The position numbers and the translations under genes were made by a program. The notes beneath the pieces were generated by a model. The model searched no databases. It saw only the letters and a program-made list of their open reading frames with translations, and was not told the origin of the DNA. Positions 10,936-21,761 of a stretch of DNA of 64,000 bases are shown piece by piece. This DNA comes from Agelas oroides (Eukaryota > Porifera > Demospongiae > Agelasida > Agelasidae), in assembly GCA_949130485.1 (NCBI GenBank), contig OX422202.1, forward strand, positions 4,619,292 to 4,683,291. The letters are read 5' to 3'. Positions within the stretch are counted from its first letter, which is position 1. Each line of letters starts with the position of its first letter.

Positions 10936-10955
10936 CCCCCCCCCCCCCCCCCGAC
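10936..10955. repeat. Poly-C run followed by CA repeat
   Basis: A run of about 17 C is followed by a short (CA)n. Such mononucleotide runs recur at 20881, 28361, 38061, 44591 and 62382, and their exact length should not be trusted. Confidence 0.8.
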
Positions 10956-11030
10956 ACACACACACACACAAACAATCGATAAACTGCCTCTTCTGTAAAA
11001 AAAAAAATAAAGGCCTACACATGTAGATGT

Positions 11031-11651
11031 TAGCCTCGTTCCCAGGCTCTCCCCGCGCGCGAACGGAAAATCGAAAGAAAGGGGGGAGCCTGGTAAAATT
11101 TATCACGTGAGAAACGTCATAGGTAGAGAGATCTTAATTACATGTGGGCGAATGAAAGAACTCGCCCACGCTTTATGGACAGAATATACTCGCGATAGCT
11201 TTATGGCCGACAGAATGGGACTAGACGGCACTATGCTACATTACCTGGCAGTACGGAAAGCTATGGTGAGCGTACACAGACCCGTACATTCAAAAATCAC
11301 ACTAACCTACTCGCTTACCTGGCAGACTGACCGCTGTACACCCCGGAGAATGGCTTTCAAGGCGCTATTAAACTCCAAGGCGGCCCTTTCCTAGGCTTTG
11401 CTCAAGTTTTCTCTGCGCTTATTGTTCCAAAAAACTGCCGGAACGGGCTCCTACTAAACACAGCTACGTGTACTGTCAATTATGATCAACTACGTGCGTG
11501 GGCACATCAACAATCCGCCTACGCTCAATTAAGTCCTCTCTACCCTTCTCTCTACCCCTACGTCACTCACATGATAAATTATCCCAGGCCCTCTCCCGCT
11601 TTTCCGTACTGCAAGCGACGGAAAGCTGGGCGGGGCCTGGGAACGAGGCTA
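11031..11651. mobile_element. Mutator-like MITE, 621 bp
   Basis: The termini are TAGCCTCGTTCCCAGGC and its reverse complement. A perfect 9-bp target duplication TGTAGATGT lies at 11022-11030 and 11652-11660. The 95-codon ORF inside (11107-11394) shows no recognisable domain. Confidence 0.85.
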
Positions 11652-12239
11652 TGTAGATGTTATTGCTAGTAAGCTACTATTCATAGCCTGCAAAGAATAG
11701 GTTCAAACAAGTACAAAACAGCTTACTCAGCAGTGGTTGAAGTGACAGATGAACAAGCCCAGCCCAGTTACACACTACACAAATGTCAGACACTACAACA
11801 CTAAATAGCTAAGAGCTAACTTGGGCACTACAAGTACTCTCGGGATTTATGTGTGTAAAAATTCTAGGTACTACAGGGTGTGAAGAATTGAATATGTATC
11901 AGTTAAATATGGTAATCAGTTGAGTGTTGTACATTAACCCATTACCAACCAGTGATGTATACGCATCATGTACATAGGGATGTTTTGAGGAGTTTTCTCT
12001 AAAGCTACTGGTTTAATAGGGACTTCCTGCACTATTAACCATATTCATTACACTCGCTGGAAGCTAGCCATGCACGTACATTTACAAAGAGACTATGTAT
12101 TGTCCAGAAGTTGACCATTGTGCAGTGTACGTATCGCAATCAACAAGGCCGTGTTACATTTAATCATGACTGATCTTGAAAAGTAGTCCAACTATGGAGA
12201 TAGCTCTAACTTTGTTGCAGATTCCAAACAACACAGAAA

Positions 12240-12447
12240 TCAGACTGCCAAGTTATAAGTATTTAAAAGAAACGGTAGTGACTTAGCCATCCCTCCTCTG
12301 CAGATGACAGCTGGCACAGTATTTTTCAGGATGGAGCTTCCAAAATCATGCCTATGATTCTCTGACACCAATGCATTTACTAACCGGTCATACTCAGTAT
12401 CCCACTTGCAATGTAGCCAGCTCAAGCATTCCACACTCCCAGACACC
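12240..12447 (-). CDS. Last exon of unidentified four-exon gene
   Basis: It reads EVSGSVECLSWLHCKWDTEY... to the stop at 12240-12242. The acceptor is ATATCTAG just upstream (12448 on). Its first base completes the GA left by the preceding exon. Joined with 12584-12764, 13203-13304 and 13634-13754, the coding length is 612 bases, exactly 204 codons with the stop, and every junction agrees in phase. I recognise no domain. The C-terminus has two Cys and several Trp in the first 20 residues. Confidence 0.55.
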
Positions 12448-12583
12448 CTAGATATTGGTGTTTCTATAAAGTACCATTTTACTTCCTTGCTCCTCTTTAC
12501 TTCAGTACACTCTGCTTATGCCCCTCCCCCCTTGAAAAAATTTCTAAATGAAACCCTGTTGTTATAGTAGCCAAATAACTTAC

Positions 12584-12764
12584 TCCTTCATCACTCCCTC
12601 CTTTTGAGAATCATACATTTTATGGAAGAGGCCCCTATAAATCTGTGTGGGGCCTCCCTCTGGTGGGTTCTTTTCCATAACTGGTTGGCCTCCATGGCGC
12701 CTAACAACGGATTCTATCCAGTGTTTAAATGCATCAGCAACAGTTGGTGCTGGTAGATCTGCAG
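12584..12764 (-). CDS. Exon 3 of unidentified four-exon gene
   Basis: This 181-base exon is bounded by a strong acceptor (TTTTTATCCCACAG) and a consensus donor (GTAAGT). It encodes ADLPAPTVADAFKHWIESVV through QIYRGLFHKMYDSQKEGVMKE. The peptide looks like a folded, helical, soluble segment. The splice sites and open frame make this the best supported exon of the gene. Confidence 0.65.
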
Positions 12765-13202
12765 CTGTGGGATAAAAAGAATACCACATAGCAGGACACT
12801 TTCGATGGGTGCAAATTTTCATGGTTTTTTGCAGATTGACTTCCTTCCGTAAAAATAAAGAAAGGAATGGGTGTTAATCGAAGAGCTCATAAGCTCCTGT
12901 TACAATATTGAAACCTTTCCAACAAGCAACAGAAATTGTCTGGTTCCAAATACCCCACAGTGTCAATGCTTCACCCTCCCACAGTGTCAATGCTTCACCC
13001 TCTTCTTACTAGGTATATGCATGCGCATCATGTGCCTCACACCGAGCACATGTTCACGGGTTAGCAAGCGAAGTGAATCGTCGAGTAATCGGCTCTGGAG
13101 TCTTCCTACTGCAATGCCGTGCTGTCCTCCGCCTATCCCATTCACGGGTCAGTGAGCAAAGTGAATCGCTCAGGTGCTGACGTGCAAGTCATCTCCTGTC
13201 AC

Positions 13203-13304
13203 TGTTATCCTGTTGTCTTTCATCCCATTGTTGAGCAGCTAACCATCTTCTATACCTCTGGACTCGTTCTCTAGCCTGCCGATGTCTTCTATCCTCCGAG
13301 TCCT
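13203..13304 (-). CDS. Exon 2 of unidentified four-exon gene, basic helix
   Basis: The 102-base exon encodes a highly basic helical segment, DSEDRRHRQARERVQRYRRW, then LAAQQWDERQQDN. That suggests nucleic-acid or protein binding by an Arg-rich coiled helix. The acceptor is CATCACAACAG and the donor GTGACA is weak. Phases match both neighbours: C|AG before and A|CT after. Arg-rich segments of this kind also occur in transposon proteins, so a mobile origin is possible. Confidence 0.45.
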
Positions 13305-13633
13305 CTGTTGTGATGGCACCATGAGGCACGTGCCAGAAAGGTACGTAAACTATGTGTATATTTCAATCGTAAACCCGTTATGGACAGACATACATACAGT
13401 AGGCACCAGATAAAAGTATTTATTATATACCTAGTATACGCGCCAATAGTATTTCCCATAGAGCAACATGACAAATATTTTCCCATATTCGATAGTCCGT
13501 ATTTCATAGCCCTCAGGGCATATGCTGCGTAGCAACCGCGGCGTGTGCTTTAATTGGAATGCACTCGTAGCCGCTGCTGAAACAACGAATAAGCTTTCAT
13601 TACAGATGAAAACGGAATTATTTACTGACTTAC

Positions 13634-13754
13634 GGTACTTTCTTCCACTGGTAGAGGGATCGGTACGCGTGCTGGTGGCGTCCAAAGCTAGAAACAGGCC
13701 AACAGCCTGAAGCTCATTAAATATGCACGCAGCAGCGACCTTTGTACTGCGCAT
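13634..13754 (-). CDS. Exon 1 (proximal copy) of four-exon gene
   Basis: It encodes 40 residues, MRSTKVAAACIFNELQAVGL to TSGRKY, and ends with one base before a perfect GTAAGT donor. The ATG lies inside the palindrome TGCGCATGCGCA, so translation starts in the promoter-like motif. A nearly identical copy of this exon lies 537 bp upstream at 14171-14291. The chosen splice joins C|AG to exon 2. An alternative 57-base intron (acceptor TTGTTTCAG at about 13575) would give a different short product ending at 13431. Confidence 0.5.
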
Positions 13755-13759
13755 GCGCA
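13748..13759. promoter_or_regulatory. NRF1-type palindrome at start codon
   Basis: TGCGCATGCGCA is the consensus of the animal transcription factor NRF1 and is common in CpG-rich animal promoters. It is repeated at 14285-14296 in the distal copy. Each palindrome contains the ATG of its first exon. Confidence 0.6.
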
Positions 13760-13813
13760 GTAGCTGTCTATCTTCTAGGTGCTGTTAAATCACAGTAGTA
13801 TATAATAAATCTA

Positions 13814-13949
13814 TTATTTGATGTGTGAGAGGGCAATATGGCTGGATATTGCACTCTTGTGCTGTATTTCCACTCGCCTGCGGCTCGTGAAAATACGACC
13901 GCACACTCGTGCAATATCCAGCCATATTGCCCTCTCACCCATCAAATAA
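13814..13949. mobile_element. Hairpin MITE, 136 bp
   Basis: The arms TTATTTGATG(T/G)GTGAGAGG and onward for about 41 bases are near-perfect inverted repeats, ending in CATCAAATAA. The centre is itself partly palindromic (CACTCGCCTGCGGCTCGTG). Confidence 0.8.
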
Positions 13950-14170
13950 TATATATTTATTATATACCTAGTATACGCGCCAATAGTATTTCCCATAGAG
14001 CAACATGACAAATATTTTCCCATATTCGATAGTCCGTATTTCATAGCCCTCAGGGCATATGCTGCGTAGCAACCGCGGCGTGTGCTTTAATTGGAATGCA
14101 CTCGTAGCCGCTGCTGAAACAACGAATAAGCTTTCATTACGGATGAAAACGGAATTATTTACTGACTTAC

Positions 14171-14291
14171 GGTACTTTCTTCCACTGGTAGAGGGATCGA
14201 TACGCGTGCTGGTGGCGTCCAAAGCTAGAAACAGGCCAGCAGCCTGAAGCTCATTAAATATGCAAGCAGCAGCGACCTTTGTACTGCGCAT
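14171..14291 (-). CDS. Exon 1 (distal duplicate) of four-exon gene
   Basis: This is the second copy of the 40-residue first exon, intact and with the same ATG and GTAAGT donor. It differs from the proximal copy by two residues (Val18 to Ala, Thr31 to Ile). Transcripts starting here could skip the proximal copy and splice to the same exon 2, giving alternative first exons. Confidence 0.45.
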
Positions 14292-14350
14292 GCGCAGTAG
14301 CTGTCTATCTTCTAGGTGCTGTTAAATCACAGTAGCATATAATAAATCTA

Positions 14351-14486
14351 TTATTTGATGTGTGAGAGGGCAATATGGCTGGATATTGCACTCTTGTGCT
14401 GTATTTTCACTCGCCTGCGGCTCGTGAAAATACGACCGCACACTCGTGCAATATCCAGCCATATTGCCCTCTCACCCATCAAATAA
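14351..14486. mobile_element. Hairpin MITE, second copy
   Basis: The same 136-bp hairpin as at 13814-13949, copied as part of the tandem duplication and not by separate insertion. The flanking sequence is also duplicated. Confidence 0.8.
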
Positions 14487-15056
14487 TATATATATACATT
14501 CTGTTATCATTCTATGGTCATCTTTGTTTCACGGAATCCTCCATTTTTCCGCTAGGACGATGGCTCATTCAGCAATTATTGCATACCGAACGTAGTGGTT
14601 AACATTTGCTCCGAATTTATCTCCAGTTATAAGTACCCTATCGACACGGGATAAAGACCAACACATACCTAAGGCCTGTTGCTAAAACATATCCAAGAAT
14701 CAAAAAAATCCTACCCAGAATATATATCAGTTTCAAGTGCTATAAGTTGGTAGCCAGGGTTTCCACCGCGATCGTTTGATTGCCGTCTGTATCTCTGGCT
14801 CTTGGACAGATACAAACACGGGATAAGTATTGGCAGGGAGAGAGACTCAAGGCCTAAAACATATCACAGTTTGAGTAGTGTTGGACATAGGATGCAGTGG
14901 TTATAAACGTTGAAGTATTTTGCCCGTCTGGAAATGTACAAACAGTGTGTAGCACGATTCCATAGTAAAAATTTCACACCGTTTTTTGAGGAACGTTCTC
15001 ACCGTAGAACGATTATAGAATGGGAATGGAACGTAAACTTTTATTTGGCCCCTACT

Positions 15057-15090
15057 GTGCATACATACATACATACATACATACATACAA
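15057..15090. repeat. (CATA)n microsatellite
   Basis: About eight CATA units. Confidence 0.95.
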
Positions 15091-15166
15091 GTACAACCTC
15101 AGACCTCACTAGCACCTGCCACGCCCACACGATTATGAGCCTCACACTAAGCTGTTCAGCAGTTAA

Positions 15167-15563
15167 CCATTACACCTGATAGCAGCCAGATGCATCCGCC
15201 CTTAGCTTCCGCTATTTGTTGTGATCACTATGTGTTTTTTGTCTTGGAGTTAGTTATTACGTGTAACAGGAAGTCAATCGAAGCATAATAAGATGCAATG
15301 GTCTTATAGGGACTTACCCTCAAAATTGGTCTTCTTCATAACATGGCTGGTGCTGTTCTGTGACAATGCTAAGTTCAACACCATTGCCAGGCAAACTTCA
15401 ACACAATTTCTGGGGAAAGTCCCTATAAGACAGCCCAGCTAATTATGCTTCATTTGATTTCCTGTGGCATATACTAACTATAGTCTACATAGCAATGAGG
15501 TATAGAGTGCTAACCACTTGATGGTGGCCATGACGACTATAGTCATCGTAAGGGTATAAAGGG
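15167..15563. mobile_element. TTAA-flanked MITE, piggyBac-like, 397 bp
   Basis: It is bounded by TTAA at 15163-15166 and 15564-15567. The ends CCATTACACCTGATAGCAGCC and CCCTTTATACCC are inverted relatives. An inner inverted repeat (TAACAGGAAGTCAATCGAAG with its counterpart near 15440-15470) supports a fold-back structure. A TTAA target and a CCCTTT-like end are piggyBac features. Confidence 0.65.
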
Positions 15564-16515
15564 TTAAGCATTGACCAATCAGTGAGCTATTACACCTTGC
15601 ACGGTTGTAGTTTTTGTACAATCAGAATTTCTACCTGTACAATTACAAAAATAACACTTTTCTATGCGTGCAAATGTATTGACTATAAATAAGTATGTGC
15701 TTATAAACTCGTGGAACTCTTCAGCGCTGTGCATAGCTTTGCATGCTAGCCGAAATGGTGTGTAATGTCTGAAGCGCCTAGAAACTATTCAGATGACAGA
15801 ACATTCTGCTGCGGTCAATGCATGCAAAAAGAGCGGCAACCGCTACTATTGATCACAAGTTACAAAGGTATTTATCAGGAAGAGTACAAAATCCCCATAC
15901 ATTCTCTATGGGATGCTGTCGAAGTTTTACCCCAGACCTTGTGCGTGACATCATCATGCAAGTCAGCCATTTGGGATTAACAGCACTCATGAATGGTATA
16001 ATTGCACTCTTGGCTTTGCCTAGTGCAAAATTGCACTCAAAACCATGCTGTTACTTATACTTAGGACCATGCATGTTTGTCCGAATAATCACAAAGTACC
16101 TTATACATTCACTGACTCACTATTTGTAGCATTTCTAGTACGGATTGGAGATCCATTGAGCCTACAGACTTGAAGTATTGTCGCATCATCACTGTATGCA
16201 ATGATTATGCAGGGGTCCAATTCTGCAGAAAGAATTGATAACAATAATGCACTGATCCCGAGAAAGGAATGTTTTGTCATTTGTGCCAAAACTTTGGAAA
16301 GACCCCAGTAGTAGCAAAAGGTGCTTGGACCTCAAGGGGTATTACTGACCAAGGTTTCATACAGAGGGAGGGAGATGAGGGAGGGGGAATGCACTGCAAT
16401 CCCCCCCAAGAAACTTTGAAAATTATGTCATAATTGCCTCAACAGTTACTATTCAACACAATAACAAGTACAGCATAAGTATAGGCTTCATGTATATTCT
16501 TGTCCTTAAGGTTAA

Positions 16516-17125
16516 AACCCTTTACACCCGATAGCAGCCAAATGTGTCCGTGAAATTTCTTGTCCATTAACCCTGATAGTGGCCAAATGCGCCCATGCTT
16601 AGCTTCCACTATTTATCGCGATCGCTGCACATTTTTGGAGTTAGTTATTACGCGTATGTGTAACAGGAAGTCAATCGAAACATAATTAGCCACAATGTCC
16701 TATAGGAACTTCCCCTCAAAATCGTGTTCGAAGTTTGCCAGTCAATCGTAGTTAGCCACAGTCAGCTTATATCCCACACGCTACTTGTTCAATCGAGTGT
16801 ATACTATCTAATTGTGTCAGAAACGTACCTTCGCTTAAACTGTCAGACAACTTTTGCCATGTATTATTGGTAATTTGCAGGTACATAGCGGGTACCCACG
16901 TTTCCACCGTTATAGCTTATTCGGATTTTACTAGCATGCAGGTCTTCTGACTACGTCCTGAGTAAAGCAGGTTTGTTTTCAACCAAACTAAGTCTAACTA
17001 TCATTGCCTGAACTCTGCTATTTTACAAGATATAACGCTATGCATCAACACGACACAAAGTTGCCATTTTTTTTTGTAGCTTCACTCATAATTGGATTTC
17101 TGCGCACGCGCGTCGGGGTAAAAGA
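16516..17125. mobile_element. TTAA MITE, inverted relative of 19049-19638
   Basis: The left end is TTAAAACCCTTTACACCCGA and the right end is CGCGCGTCGGGGTAAAAG. The interior matches 19049-19638 in reverse, for example the AAAGCAGGTTTGTTTT and GATATAACGCTAT segments. The right TTAA has decayed. Confidence 0.6.
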
Positions 17126-17530
17126 AGTTCAGAATTTCAAACCCTTAGGCTAGTAGGTGCACTGACACTTGCATGCGGTCCTTTGCAGGCATCTACATCC
17201 CACCCAGGAAAAAATCCTGTACAAAACCCTGCTGACTGGAATCATCCAACTGAGCTCTTGAAGCTACACATACATGTAACTCTAAATGGTGCAAAGATGG
17301 ATCAATTGCTGTAGAGCAAGCAGCAAGCAAAATTACCCGTTGCGTGTGGAAGCCAATAATTGTTGAGTCAGCAATCGTACTTACACAAAAACGGAACGGA
17401 ACGGTTCGCACCATAGAATGAAAACGCAACGTAAACTTTTTATTGGCGCCTACTGTATAAGCATGACAAAATGTGACACCTGTGTTGCGGATCACGTGGT
17501 AAGATTCACTACCTAAAGGGAGCGCTTTAC

Positions 17531-17607
17531 CTTCCTGGATAGATGGTCCATGCTCACAGTCTCTCTTTGGCGGTGGCAGTGATGTCTCCAGCTCCGTTTG
17601 CTCCATG
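17531..17607 (-). CDS. Putative exon, MEQTELETSLPPPKRD...
   Basis: The exon has an upstream acceptor TTTTACAG, an ATG one base in, 25 codons, and a donor GTAAAG. Joined to 17193-17263 (acceptor ATGTATGTGTAG) it gives a 48-residue frame that ends SQQGFVQDFFLGGM. Lengths and phases agree. The product is short and unrecognised, and the second part resembles repeat-derived sequence. Treat it as a weak gene call or a transposon-derived exon. Confidence 0.3.
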
Positions 17608-17689
17608 CTGTAAAAGGAGAGAAATCAAGAACTTGAAGTATTAATTCATTGCACACGGGAGGCCACTTTAGTGACCCAATAATTGCCAG

Positions 17690-17935
17690 TTAGCCCATGC
17701 GGAAGGCCACTAAAGTGGCCCGTAAAGTAGAACTCACGTTTACCATGAAGCTAAGAAGCTTAGCAAAACTTGGGGGGGTAGGCCCCTTTATATTTACCGT
17801 AAGAGGTGGTGCTAGTTCGGGGGTGATCATAAGTTTAGCCGAGGCACTCAGACGTGAAGTTTTTACTCAAACACAGCGAGCAAACAGCCTCCAGTTTTCA
17901 TTTAAGGTAGGAGTTCTACCTTCATGTAACTAGTA
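17690..17935. repeat. Dispersed repeat copy
   Basis: It matches the sequence flanking the 36-bp tandem repeat at 46140-46550 in reverse orientation. Shared blocks include GTAGAACTCAC(C/G)TTTACC and AGCAAACAGCCTCCAGTTTT. Confidence 0.65.
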
Positions 17936-18234
17936 AACTGGCTTACAAGTCGGAGCTGTAAGTATCCAGTAGTAGAATTGTGCCGTTTCAAATGCTAGTC
18001 AGCTACGATGTATAGCTAGTGAACAGAGAATGGATTCAAACAAGTAGAAATAGCTTAGTTGGCAGTGATAAGCTACTTAGATAAACTAGTACACTCAATC
18101 ATGTACCCAAATCAAGCCAGTGACACTGCCCAGGGCTTGCTGGGACGCTTGTCAACTTTGACCTTCAGACATGATGCTGATTATGGACAATTGTTCACAA
18201 GAAATAAAATTAATTATAACTACAGTGGTCATGT

Positions 18235-18415
18235 GAGAGAACAAGATAATCTGATTTTCAAGCATACACAGCCCAGATTTACCTCCCAGAATTAGAAAAC
18301 TTCAGAAAGCCATAACTTTAAAAGTCATGAATGGTCCATTTAGTATGGACTTATATGATGAGAAATGCTTTTAGCTTTCAAACAGTCAACTTTCCAGCAT
18401 ATGGAGATCAACAAA
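18235..18415 (+). mobile_element. Penelope-like fragment, middle part
   Basis: About 180 bases align with 943-1160 of the intact RT, including the DFQA...QIY.PELE region and VNFP. It is a decayed relic. The 3' continuation appears at 19800-19960 after an interruption of roughly 1.4 kb. Confidence 0.7.
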
Positions 18416-18416
18416 G

Positions 18417-18830
18417 ATGTTCGCTGACCTTCCAGGAAAGCGAGCCAGTGATTCTCCACCGGCCACAATTCCAGCAGACATAAGCACCACCACCTCCAGA
18501 CCCGACCTAGTGTTCATCACAGGGCCAGAAGTTACTTTTCTACAACTAACAGTCCCCTTCAATTTGCCTGAGGCTCTAGCTGCAGCCAGGTCAAGAAAAT
18601 CCCTCAAGTCAAACTACCTCCAGCTTGCAACTGACCTTGAAGACAGCGGATGGTCAGTATCTTACTTCACGTATATCTCTCGGCCACTTTGAACCAAACG
18701 CCACCAGAACTTTATCAGATGCCTTCCTTCTGTCCAAGCAGGAAGCTAAGCAAGTGTTGATGAAGCTATCTAGGTTTCCTGCTCTTATCACATTTTCAAC
18801 GCCAGACTTTGTAGTACCTGGGATGTGAAC
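18417..18830 (+). pseudogene. R2/NeSL-type LINE C-terminal endonuclease relic
   Basis: The reading frame gives SRPDLVFITG, LQLTVPFNLPEA and RSRKSLKSNYLQLATDLE. This is the RPD...LTVP...R-K...Y..L..DLE pattern of the restriction-like endonuclease at the C-terminus of R2/NeSL-class LINEs. A second frame continues with LGHFEPNATRTLSDAF to a stop at 18826-18828, so there is one frameshift near 18670. Only the 3' end survives, as expected from 5'-truncated LINE insertion. It lies inside the Penelope fragment. Confidence 0.65.
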
Positions 18831-19048
18831 AAACCTGTATGCTCTTAAATTGTTTTTTTTTTTATTATCCTGCCTCATTGTCTTGTTCTTTTTAATCGTT
18901 ACTTGCATATATTTTGTTGCCTTGCCAAGCCCATCATTTATCTGTGTTGGTATCTTGTTGTCCTAGGCTACTTACCTACATTTACTAGTTACACCCCAAG
19001 ATGCAACTTAAAGGACCTGCGTATATTACACCCCAAGATGTAACTTAA

Positions 19049-19638
19049 CTCTTTACCCCCGACGCGCATGCGCAGAAATCAATCTCGTAGCCACGAGACA
19101 AGATATTGAAAAAATGGCGATTGATGATTCATAGCGTTATATCTTGTAAACTAGGTGAGTTCACAGTTAGGCTTAGTTTAATCAAAAACAAACCTGCTTT
19201 ACTCAGGAAGTAGTCATACGAGTTGATAGTGAAGTTCGACTAAGCCAGAATGGATGAAGAGCGGGTACTCGCTATCCATTGGAAATGACTGGAAATCCGT
19301 GGCCAAACTTCCAGCGAAGGTACGTTTTCATTGTTGTTTAGATGATTAGCTACAAACAATTCTGTAGAACCAGTTGCGCGTAGGATACAAGCTGTTCTGT
19401 GACAATGCTAGGCTCAACACGGTCGGCAGCCAAACTTCGAACGTGATTTCTGGGGAAAGTCCCTATGGGACACCCCAGCAAATTATGCTTTGATCGACTT
19501 CCTGTGGCTTATAATAACTATGTACTAACTCAAAAACACGCAGCTGTGGCGATAAACAGCCAGAGGCTAACTCGGGCGCATACGGGTGCTATCGGGTTTA
19601 AAGGTTGTCAAAATTCTGGGCGCATACGGGGTAAAGGG
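19049..19638. mobile_element. TTAA-flanked MITE, piggyBac-like, 590 bp
   Basis: TTAA lies at 19045-19048 and 19639-19642. The ends are CTCTTTACCCCCGACGCGC and its near complement CGCATACGGGGTAAAGGG. The empty site is visible: the duplicated neighbour at 18993-19028 reads GATGCAACTTAAAGGACCTGCGT, matching the two flanks joined at one TTAA. Confidence 0.75.
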
Positions 19639-19799
19639 TTAAAGGACCCGCATAAACAATATAACATTTATGTACATTTGGATGAATGGTATTTCTCTCT
19701 GTTTGTTTACAGCAGAATGCAAAAGTCTTGCAACAAGTAATTATGCTGAACAGTGGAAAACCATAATAGATTTACCACATTTGAATCTGATCGTCTTTA

Positions 19800-19960
19800 A
19801 CACCTCAGTATGGCCTTCATCAAATCAATTGTGGTTTCCACTGCAATCTGCTGTACAACTAGACTACTCAAACAAGGATATGTAGTAACTATATACCAGA
19901 CTTTTGTGGATCGTTATCATTAGGGTTTGCAGAAGTACTACAGCAGTAATGGAATAAAAA
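19800..19960 (+). mobile_element. Penelope-like fragment, 3' part
   Basis: It matches 1255-1390 of the RT (TTRL..QGYV, TFV.RY, LQKY). It is a continuation of the 18235-18415 relic beyond inserted sequence. Confidence 0.65.
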
Positions 19961-20552
19961 GAGCTACTAGCACAATGCGTTGCATTGTGGGGCGAGCTTG
20001 AGCAAGCAGTGGCGGGTGTCTCTAGTCGCTGGAATATGGAATAGAACGGTCATTGTATGCATCTAACTTGTGTAGGTAGCGTTGTTCAATCTAGGTTGAG
20101 CTACCTACTATGACTCTAGGGCTATTATCTGGGTGTGGCTATGTGAGACAATTAACCTCAGTAGCTGCACGAGCATGCCTTGCTCTATCTTTTGTCCTGG
20201 GGTTACTCAGTCTGTGTTCTTTTTGCTCCGCTGTTTCAGCAGCGCGGCATGCTCTGTCACGTTCGATTCTATGTTTCCTTTTCTCCTCCATTGTTTGCGG
20301 GATGGGTCACTTCGAGAACACGATGGTGCCATACCAATGACCCCCGAAGCTTCACTTCAAAAAACGCGATGGTTCCAGATCACCTACCCCTTAGATTTAC
20401 GATGAGAACATGTCTAAGACTGTGACGACTACTGCTATTGACATTGACCTGGATGCAGGTTTTCATTTAGAAAAATGGACAAAGGGGGGCAAGATAATAC
20501 TTAGAGAAAATGTGGGGTGGCGAAGGGACTGCACATGACAGTGCGCACTCTA

Positions 20553-20645
20553 GAGGGGTCTGGGGGCATGCCTCCCCAGAAAATTTTTGAATTTCAGACC
20601 CTCTGAGATTGCTTCTGGCACATTTTCAGACCATTTGTGGTTTTC
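20553..20645. repeat. Dispersed repeat, GGGGTCTGGGGGCATGC type
   Basis: Shared with 59730-59760 and 59977-60045, including AGAAAATTTTTGAATTTCAG and CTCTGAGAT(T/C)GCTTCTG. Confidence 0.7.
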
Positions 20646-20667
20646 AAATGACATGATGAGATGACCA

Positions 20668-20800
20668 TATTTCTGGTGCTGATAAGACACTTAACACCTA
20701 GAGACCAAGTTACACTGGTGCTGATAAGGCACTTAACACCTACAGACCAAGTTACACTGGTGCTGATAAGGCATTTAGGAGTAATTTAACACCCATAGAT
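20668..20800. repeat. 52-bp tandem repeat, about 2.5 units
   Basis: The unit is CTGGTGCTGATAAG(A/G)CACTTAACACCTA... ending ACCAAGTTACA, repeated head to tail. Confidence 0.85.
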
Positions 20801-21109
20801 TAAACAGTACTTAGCAGCCTTTGTGTTAGTCAGCAACTGATCCAGTTCTGCTAACCTAATTTCCAAGGGGGGCGAATGCACCCCCCCCCCCCCCCCCCCC
20901 TAAATGAAACCCTGGGATGCCATAACTTCTATGCTGTGCCTAATATACAGGTAATGAAAAGTGAATTCTAGAGATGATAACTTCTGATAGCAAACTCCAA
21001 TTTAGTGCAACAAGTATCAGTAGATAGAGCGTCAAAAGAGCTACAAAATGGTAGCCATTTCGTTAGGCTGTACCTTATATTGTTGAAAAAAACAAATACA
21101 AACGCTTAA

Positions 21110-21757
21110 CTCTTTGCACGCGAAGTGCAGATTTATATGCATACGTGATTAATTTAGCCTACGCGAAGTGCACATAAATCTGCATGCGATCTTGGGAAAA
21201 GCAGAACCGTGCAATAGTAAAGCCAAACAAGAAGTTAGGGTAAATCCCTGTCTATTGAGTAGTAATAAGTCTAGGCCACACCTTTCCACTTACGTTGATC
21301 TCATAAAAGGCAGGAAGGGGCGGTGCTAGTTCGCAAGTGATCGTGAATTTGACCAAGGGCTGCTAAAGACGAAGCTTTCTCTTCAACACGGTGAGCAAAC
21401 GGCCTCCAGTTTTCACTCAAGGTGGAGTACTACCTTTAGATAACTTGGAAATCGGCTGAATCTGTCAAGGCTGTAGGTAACAAGTGAGAAAATCGGCGCC
21501 GTTTCGAATCGCTGGTAAGCTAAGATGTATAGCCACAGATAATGGCTTCAAACAAGTACAAATTGCTTACCTAGCAGTGATCAGCTATTTAGATAAACTA
21601 GTCCAGCCTAGTTACACGCTGTCTATGCAAATCAGCTCACTGGCACTGCCCAGGGCTTGCTAGGCAACGCTTGCCACTTTACTTTGACCTCAGACTGATA
21701 ACATTAATTTCCGCGTTAATAAACGGTAATGTACAAACCATTTCCGTGTGCAAAGAG
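21110..21757. mobile_element. TTAA-flanked MITE, 648 bp
   Basis: TTAA lies at 21106-21109 and 21758-21761. The ends are CTCTTTGCACGCG and CGTGTGCAAAGAG. The body contains the dispersed repeat found at 9592, 17755 and 46150. Confidence 0.75.
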
Positions 21758-21761
21758 TTAA

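Larger units (their letters stand above)
13421..14494. repeat. Tandem duplication, two 537-bp units
   Basis: Unit one is 13421-13957 and unit two is 13958-14494. They differ at about six positions (near 99% identity). Each unit carries the promoter palindrome, the first exon and one hairpin MITE. The level of identity implies a recent event or gene conversion. Confidence 0.9.

Noticed and set aside
11107-11394. 95-codon ORF beginning MRNVIGREILITCG
   Set aside because: It lies wholly inside a 621-bp MITE whose relatives do not share it, and shows no domain.
15765-15980. ORF MSEAPRNYSDDRTFCCGQCM...
   Set aside because: It has a CC-x2-C cluster and a possible donor at 15867, but overlapping frames are equally open and no partner exon fits.
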